In this document: positions 22,171-25,875 of the stretch, piece by piece | How the letters are laid out: each line of letters opens with the position of its first letter | How positions within the stretch are numbered: position 1 is the first letter of the stretch | Source of the DNA: Deltaproteobacteria bacterium | GTDB taxonomy: Bacteria; Desulfobacterota; Desulfobacteria; Desulfobacterales; UBA11574 | Direction of reading: 5' to 3' | Assembly (NCBI GenBank): GCA_019313505.1 | Contig: JAFDBA010000032.1 | Location: 1 to 25,875, forward strand | Length of the DNA: 25,875 nt | Translations under genes and position numbers: made by a program | Notes under the pieces: generated by a model | What the model saw: the letters and a program-made list of their open reading frames with translations, nothing else | What the model was told of the DNA's origin: nothing | Database searches by the model: none

Positions 22171-22752
22171 ATGGATAGAAAAGACATCCGTACACTGAAA
22201 ATCCTTGAAGAGATCGACAACGATCACACCCCGAGCCAGCGGGATTTATCCAAAAAGCTGAATATTTCCCTGGGGCTTGTCAATTCTTTTGTCAAGCGGC
22301 TTACCAACAAAGGGTACTTTAAGATAAATAATATTCCTAAAAATCGAGTCAAGTATATCCTTACGCCAAAGGGAGCTGCGGAAAAAACGCGACTGACTTA
22401 TCAATATATTCAGTATTCCTTCGAATTTTATAGGAACGCTCGTGATAAACTGCACAAACTTTTCAAGCACCTTATGGCACAAGGGGTCAGGCGAGTTGTA
22501 TTTTACGGTACGGGTGACTTTGCAGAAATCGCTTTCATTTCTTTGCAAGAAACTTCCATCCAAATGGTAGCTATTGTGGATGATAATAATATCGGCGAAA
22601 AATTCCTGGGCAGTTTCGTCAAAGATCCTAACAATCTATATTCACTTTTCTTCGACAGAGTCCTCATTACATCTATGATTTCAAAAGATAAAGTGTTAGC
22701 AAAAGTATTGGAACAAGGAATTCCCCGAAGCAAATTGGTTATGCTGGAATAA
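22171..22752 (+). CDS. Winged-helix transcription regulator with C-terminal Rossmann-like domain
   Basis: 193 residues. The N-terminus (about 1-75) is a winged helix: ILEEIDNDHTPSQRDLSKKL, then the recognition part SLGLVNSFVKRLTNKGYF and a wing ending YILTPKG. This is like MarR-type or Lrp-like regulators found at the head of exopolysaccharide loci. The C-terminal part (about 98-193) has VVFYGTGDFAEIAFISL followed by VAIVDDNN, resembling a GxGxxA nucleotide-binding fold. It may therefore sense a nucleotide or nucleotide sugar; that is inference. No Shine-Dalgarno is evident before ATG 22171. It starts the operon with gmd and fcl, and the inverted repeat upstream may be its site. Confidence 0.8.
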   Translation: MDRKDIRTLKILEEIDNDHTPSQRDLSKKLNISLGLVNSFVKRLTNKGYFKINNIPKNRVKYILTPKGAAEKTRLTYQYIQYSFEFYRNARDKLHKLFKHLMAQGVRRVVFYGTGDFAEIAFISLQETSIQMVAIVDDNNIGEKFLGSFVKDPNNLYSLFFDRVLITSMISKDKVLAKVLEQGIPRSKLVMLE

Positions 22753-22756
22753 GTCT

Positions 22757-22957
22757 ATGAATGATCCATTAGTAAAAGAGCGATTAAGTAAAAATTTAAT
22801 GGCCTGGCCGGATATAACAGCTTTTTGTTTGGAACTAAGAAAGTCTTTCTTAAAATCAAGGTATTCTTCTATGGATGATAAAAAACTGATAAAGAAGCTA
22901 TTTGCAGAAATTGTAGCGAATAAGGAAAAAAATTGGACATCAAAGAGACACTTATAG
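22757..22957 (+). CDS. Small protein of unknown function (66 residues)
   Basis: The ATG at 22757 lies four bases after the stop of the regulator gene, and the stop is 20 bases before gmd, so it is in the same operon. The product is basic and likely helical, with Lys- and Leu-rich stretches (LRKSFLKSRYSSMDDKKLIKK) and no signal, membrane segment or known motif. I do not recognise the family. The tight spacing on both sides is the main reason to accept it as a gene. Confidence 0.55.
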   Translation: MNDPLVKERLSKNLMAWPDITAFCLELRKSFLKSRYSSMDDKKLIKKLFAEIVANKEKNWTSKRHL

Positions 22958-22977
22958 ATCAGTTATGGAGATAAATA

Positions 22978-24132
22978 ATGAAACGTGCTTTGATTACAGG
23001 AATTACCGGACAAGACGGTGCATATCTGGCTGAATTGTTATTGGACAAGGGTTATGAGGTGCACGGTATTAAGCGCCGTTCTTCTCTATTTAATACACAA
23101 CGGGTAGATCACCTGTATCAGGACCCGCACGAAAAGGATGTACGTTTTGTTCTGCACTATGGGGATCTTACAGATGCAACAAACTTGATTCGAATTGTTC
23201 AGGAAATCCAACCGGACGAAATTTATAATTTAGGCGCCCAAAGCCATGTAAAAGTATCTTTTGAATCCCCCGAATACACAGCCGATGTAGATGCTTTGGG
23301 AGCTTTGCGCCTTTTGGAAGCCATTCGAATGCTGGGGCTTGAAGAAAAAACCAGGTTTTATCAGGCTTCCACATCCGAATTATATGGCAGGGTCCGGGAA
23401 ATCCCTCAAACTGAACAAACACCGTTTTATCCCCGTTCGCCCTATGCATGCGCTAAACTCTACGCTTTTTGGTGCACCGTAAATTACAGGGAAGCCTATA
23501 ATATTTTTGCTTGCAACGGCATCCTTTTTAACCATGAATCGCCGCTTCGTGGTGAGACTTTTGTTTCTCGAAAAATTACAAGAGCAGCGGCTCGCATAGC
23601 GCTGGGACTTCAGGAAAAGCTTTATCTTGGAAATCTGGATGCCATGCGGGACTGGGGCCATGCCAAAGATTTTGTCCGGGCACAGTGGCTCATCCTTCAA
23701 CAGGACCAACCGGATGACTACGTTATTGCCACCGGGGAACAGCATTCGGTTAGAGATTTCTGTGAACGTGCATTTCTGGAAATTGGAATTAAGCTTGATT
23801 GGAAAGACAAAGGTGTTACTGAAATAGGGATTGCCGCTGAAATACAACCGTCGGCTTTATTAAAAAAATACAATCGTCGTGAAAAGTTTCGAAAACTTTG
23901 TCAAGGTCAGACCGTTGTCGCGGTTGATTCACGCTATTTCAGACCGACAGAAGTGGATGCACTTCTGGGAGATCCATCCAAAGCGCGTCAGAAGCTGGAC
24001 TGGAAGCAAGAAATTTCTTTTGACCAGATGGTTCGGGAAATGATCGAGCATGATTTGAAAGATGGTATGCGGGAAGCCATCTGGAAACAAAAGGGATTCG
24101 GGATTCCGGAAAGTTTTGAAGCTAATATGTAA
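22978..24132 (+). CDS. gmd: GDP-mannose 4,6-dehydratase
   Basis: 384 residues. Gmd turns GDP-D-mannose into GDP-4-keto-6-deoxy-D-mannose with bound NADP, the first step to GDP-L-fucose and GDP-rhamnose. The Rossmann motif GITGQDGAYLAELL begins at residue 8. The catalytic set is Thr132, Glu134 (STSELYG), Tyr156 and Lys160 (SPYACAKLYA). NHESPLRGETFVSRKIT marks the family. GGAG lies nine bases before ATG 22978. The protein ends about ten residues later than the common form and shows no damage. Fcl follows after 74 bp and uses its product. Confidence 0.97.
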   Translation: MKRALITGITGQDGAYLAELLLDKGYEVHGIKRRSSLFNTQRVDHLYQDPHEKDVRFVLHYGDLTDATNLIRIVQEIQPDEIYNLGAQSHVKVSFESPEYTADVDALGALRLLEAIRMLGLEEKTRFYQASTSELYGRVREIPQTEQTPFYPRSPYACAKLYAFWCTVNYREAYNIFACNGILFNHESPLRGETFVSRKITRAAARIALGLQEKLYLGNLDAMRDWGHAKDFVRAQWLILQQDQPDDYVIATGEQHSVRDFCERAFLEIGIKLDWKDKGVTEIGIAAEIQPSALLKKYNRREKFRKLCQGQTVVAVDSRYFRPTEVDALLGDPSKARQKLDWKQEISFDQMVREMIEHDLKDGMREAIWKQKGFGIPESFEANM

Positions 24133-24140
24133 CTTAAGAA

Positions 24141-24187
24141 GGTTCACGGTTAAAGGGTTCAAAGTTCTATGGTTCAAGGTTAGAAGG
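24141..24187. repeat. GGTTCA-type short direct repeats between gmd and fcl
   Basis: The gap holds GGTTCACGGTT, GGGTTCAAAG, and GGTTCAAGGTT in a row, three imperfect copies of a GGTTCAA word about 15 bases apart. A shorter tract with the same words lies at 11804-11824. It occupies the ribosome binding region upstream of fcl. Confidence 0.45.
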
Positions 24188-24206
24188 CGATGAGAATTTA
24201 CCCTAA

Positions 24207-25292
24207 ATGAATAAAAACTCTCCAATATATATTGCTGGTCATACTGGTCTTGTCGGTTCAGCCTTGTTTCGTAGATTAGAAGCCGATGGCTATTCAAACC
24301 TGATTCTGCGTAGTCACTCGGATCTGGATCTTACAAGGCAGGACGAGGTAGAATTATTTTTTCAAAAAGAAAGACCAAAGTATGTTTTTCTTGCTGCAGC
24401 CAAAGTTGGCGGAATTATGGCTAACTGCACATACCCGGCTGAGTTTATTTACACCAACCTTGCCATTCAAAATAATGTTATTCATGCAGGCTGGAAAACC
24501 GGTGTCAAGCGTCTCTTCTTTTTAGGATCTTCATGTATTTATCCCTCAAAATGCCCTCAGCCCATGAAAGAAGATTATCTTTTAACCGGAACGCTTGAGC
24601 CAACCAATGAACCTTACGCAATTGCTAAAATTGCAGGTATCAAAATGTGCCAGTCCTATAACCGTCAATATGGGACACAGTATATTTGTGTAATGCCGAC
24701 CAACCTGTATGGACCAAACGATAATTTTAACTTGGAAACAAGCCATGTTCTTCCGGCCCTGATCCGAAAATTTCATTTGGCCAAACTTGCAGAACAAGGG
24801 GATTGGGAAGGGATTAAAAAAGACGAACAAAAATATGGTGCCATTCCCGATGAGATCAAGCAATCGATTGGGTTAAAAATTTCTACCTCAAATCTCAAAG
24901 CAATAGCTTCCGGATTCAAGCCTTCTGTGCTGCTTTGGGGGAGCGGCAATCCCAAAAGAGAGTTTCTACATGTTGACGATCTTGCAGATGCCTGTATTTT
25001 CTTAACCAACTTGGACGAAGAAGATTTTAGAAGATTGTTCAACGAAGGCCGTACACCATTAATAAATATTGGGTGCGGCAAAGACAGTACTATAAAGGAA
25101 ATTGCTGCAGTAGTAGCCGAAGCGGTAGGATATAAAGGGGAAGTGAGATGGGATCAAGATAAACCCGATGGAACTTCGCAGAAGTTGCTGAACATTTCTA
25201 AGATTAAGAAGCTGGGGTGGAAACCGAATATTGCCCTAAAAGACGGCATTCGAAATGTTTATGAATGGTATTTGCAAGGCAAAAACAAATGA
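24207..25292 (+). CDS. fcl: GDP-L-fucose synthase
   Basis: 361 residues. Fcl (also WcaG) epimerises and reduces the Gmd product to GDP-L-fucose with NADPH. It is an SDR enzyme: IAGHTGLVGSAL (9-20) binds the nucleotide, and the catalytic residues are Ser108/Ser109 in GSSCIYP, Tyr137 and Lys141 in EPYAIAKIAG. Cys110 and the GNPKREFLHVDDLADA segment also fit. It is about 40 residues longer than the E. coli enzyme because of an insert near 195-235 (with DEIKQSIGLKISTSNLKA), which I take as a subfamily trait. The start ATG at 24207 has no close ribosome binding site. It is the last recognised gene of the polysaccharide operon in this window. Confidence 0.96.
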   Translation: MNKNSPIYIAGHTGLVGSALFRRLEADGYSNLILRSHSDLDLTRQDEVELFFQKERPKYVFLAAAKVGGIMANCTYPAEFIYTNLAIQNNVIHAGWKTGVKRLFFLGSSCIYPSKCPQPMKEDYLLTGTLEPTNEPYAIAKIAGIKMCQSYNRQYGTQYICVMPTNLYGPNDNFNLETSHVLPALIRKFHLAKLAEQGDWEGIKKDEQKYGAIPDEIKQSIGLKISTSNLKAIASGFKPSVLLWGSGNPKREFLHVDDLADACIFLTNLDEEDFRRLFNEGRTPLINIGCGKDSTIKEIAAVVAEAVGYKGEVRWDQDKPDGTSQKLLNISKIKKLGWKPNIALKDGIRNVYEWYLQGKNK

Positions 25293-25339
25293 AATTAGAA
25301 ATTTAAAGAGCACAGATTTCACGAATTAGCAAAAAATGC

Positions 25340-25389
25340 TTGACTGTAGGATTGAAAGTGGCTGCCATTACGTAAAAAGTAGCTACCAA
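25340..25389 (+). promoter_or_regulatory. Putative promoter-operator of the Phd-type antitoxin gene
   Basis: TTGACT (25340-25345) is followed by a weak -10 region (TGCCAT, 25363-25368, spacer 17). Two similar half-sites GTGGCTGCC (25359-25367) and GTAGCTACC (25379-25387) lie around it, each close to a palindrome. That fits autoregulation by the antitoxin. Confidence 0.4.
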
Positions 25390-25403
25390 AAAGGAAGGTT
25401 ATT

Positions 25404-25604
25404 ATGATCAGTGCGGGAATCAAGGAGGTCAAGAACAACTTGAGCCGGCTTTTAGCCAAGGTGAAAGCAGGGAAAGAGATTCTGATCACTAAAAGGGGAA
25501 GGCCAGTTGCCCGTATCGTGAAGGAAAACCACGGGGATAAGTCCATCCGCGCCGCACAGTCAGAAGGACTTGAAACATTTCCGCTAGGAGAAGAAACGAA
25601 TTAA
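25404..25604 (+). CDS. Phd/YefM-family antitoxin without a cognate toxin gene
   Basis: 66 residues. The N-terminal DNA-binding part reads ISAGIKEVKNNLSRLLAKVK, then EILITKRGRPVARI, the standard Phd/YefM fold. A short C-terminal tail, normally the part that wraps the toxin, is acidic at the end. AAGGAAGG lies eight bases before ATG 25404. Such genes are usually followed within a few bases by a Doc, YoeB or VapC toxin. Here only 27 bases separate its stop from the next promoter, so it is an orphan, or its toxin has been lost. Confidence 0.85.
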   Translation: MISAGIKEVKNNLSRLLAKVKAGKEILITKRGRPVARIVKENHGDKSIRAAQSEGLETFPLGEETN

Positions 25605-25631
25605 ACGTTCATGCAGTTGAAAAAAAGTATC

Positions 25632-25671
25632 TTGACAAATCGATTGCCAATGTATACCATTACGGTATACA
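25632..25671 (+). promoter_or_regulatory. Promoter and operator of the RelB/DinJ-type antitoxin gene
   Basis: TTGACA (25632-25637) and TACCAT (25655-25660) are 17 bases apart. A perfect inverted repeat TGTATACC-ATTAC-GGTATACA (25651-25671) covers the -10 box. This is typical of a site bound by a ribbon-helix-helix antitoxin to repress its own operon. Confidence 0.65.
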
Positions 25672-25707
25672 ATAAAATACGATACAAAGAGGGAAGGGGA
25701 ATAGCAA

Positions 25708-25875
25708 ATGGCAAAAACGGCAATGACACATGCAAGACTGACGCCGGAAATAAAAGAAAAAGCTGAGACCATTCTTAAAGAACTGGGAATTTCCATTTCT
25801 GCTGCGTATGAAATGTTTTATCGGCAGATTATTGCTCATCAGGGCATTCCATTTGATTTGCGTATTCCAAATAAA
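25708..25875 (+). CDS. RelB/DinJ-family antitoxin (runs off the window)
   Basis: The frame opens at ATG 25708 behind GGGAAGGGGA and is still open after 56 codons at the window edge. The protein starts MAKTAMTHARLTPEIKEKAE and continues ILKELGISISAAYEMFYRQI and HQGIPFDLRIPNK, the ribbon-helix-helix DNA-binding start of RelB/DinJ antitoxins. The toxin (RelE/YafQ type) is expected just beyond the edge. The palindromic operator upstream supports autoregulation. Confidence 0.88.
   Translation, partial: MAKTAMTHARLTPEIKEKAETILKELGISISAAYEMFYRQIIAHQGIPFDLRIPNK

Noticed and set aside
25611..25760. Open frame behind the Phd antitoxin that might be its toxin
   Set aside because: It has no ribosome site, runs over the next promoter and operator, overlaps the RelB gene and shows no toxin motif.

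Overview
The window looks like chromosomal DNA of an anaerobic Desulfobacterota bacterium, most likely of the Desulfobacterales type. This is inferred from gene content and from the repeat families, not from a database search. Supporting points are a two-gene minimal SUF (SMS-type) Fe-S assembly operon, a class A RNase P RNA, a GDP-fucose polysaccharide locus, and intergenic DNA full of short inverted repeats. Base composition is near 40% GC in most lines I counted. The exception is the gene at 332-1618, which is close to 58% in a sampled line.

Layout. 1-7123 is read mostly leftwards: a cut-off membrane protein, an SpmA-SpmB fusion, tRNA-Pro(CGG), purA, tadA, a PlsC-like acyltransferase, an MFS transporter remnant, and a YcaO-TPR protein. 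A tRNA-Arg and a 50-residue acidic protein lie on the plus strand among them. From 7280 everything recognised is on the plus strand apart from one repeat: tRNA-Ala(CGC), hisB, a lipoprotein gene, hisA, then dnaG and rpoD, a CAU tRNA, a Nif3-family gene, a coiled-coil zinc-ribbon gene and rnpB. Next is an operon smsC-smsB-HPr fusion, followed by ispD, a degenerate FmdB-type zinc ribbon gene and a secreted ComEA-like HhH protein. The last part opens a surface polysaccharide operon (winged-helix regulator, small unknown gene, gmd, fcl) and ends in two antitoxin genes (Phd type, then RelB/DinJ type running off the edge).

How the genes work together. PurA and TadA serve purine synthesis and wobble inosine formation. 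HisB and HisA are two steps of histidine synthesis. DnaG and RpoD form a short version of the macromolecular synthesis operon. SmsC and SmsB should form an Fe-S scaffold ATPase and are coupled by overlapping reading frames; the third gene carries an HPr-like phosphocarrier domain on an unknown 335-residue domain. Gmd and Fcl together convert GDP-mannose to GDP-L-fucose.

The least ordinary content is outside the genes. (1) A MITE-like family with about 20-bp termini has five copies between genes, and one copy supplies the stop codon of a gene. (2) A GC-rich palindromic mini-element sits four times at the same junction inside a different, CTGTG-type repeat. (3) The HPr fusion is joined to the Fe-S operon. 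(4) A YcaO-TPR enzyme has no visible partner. (5) The two adjacent antitoxin promoters look alike. No CRISPR array, phage, rRNA operon or full-length insertion sequence was seen.
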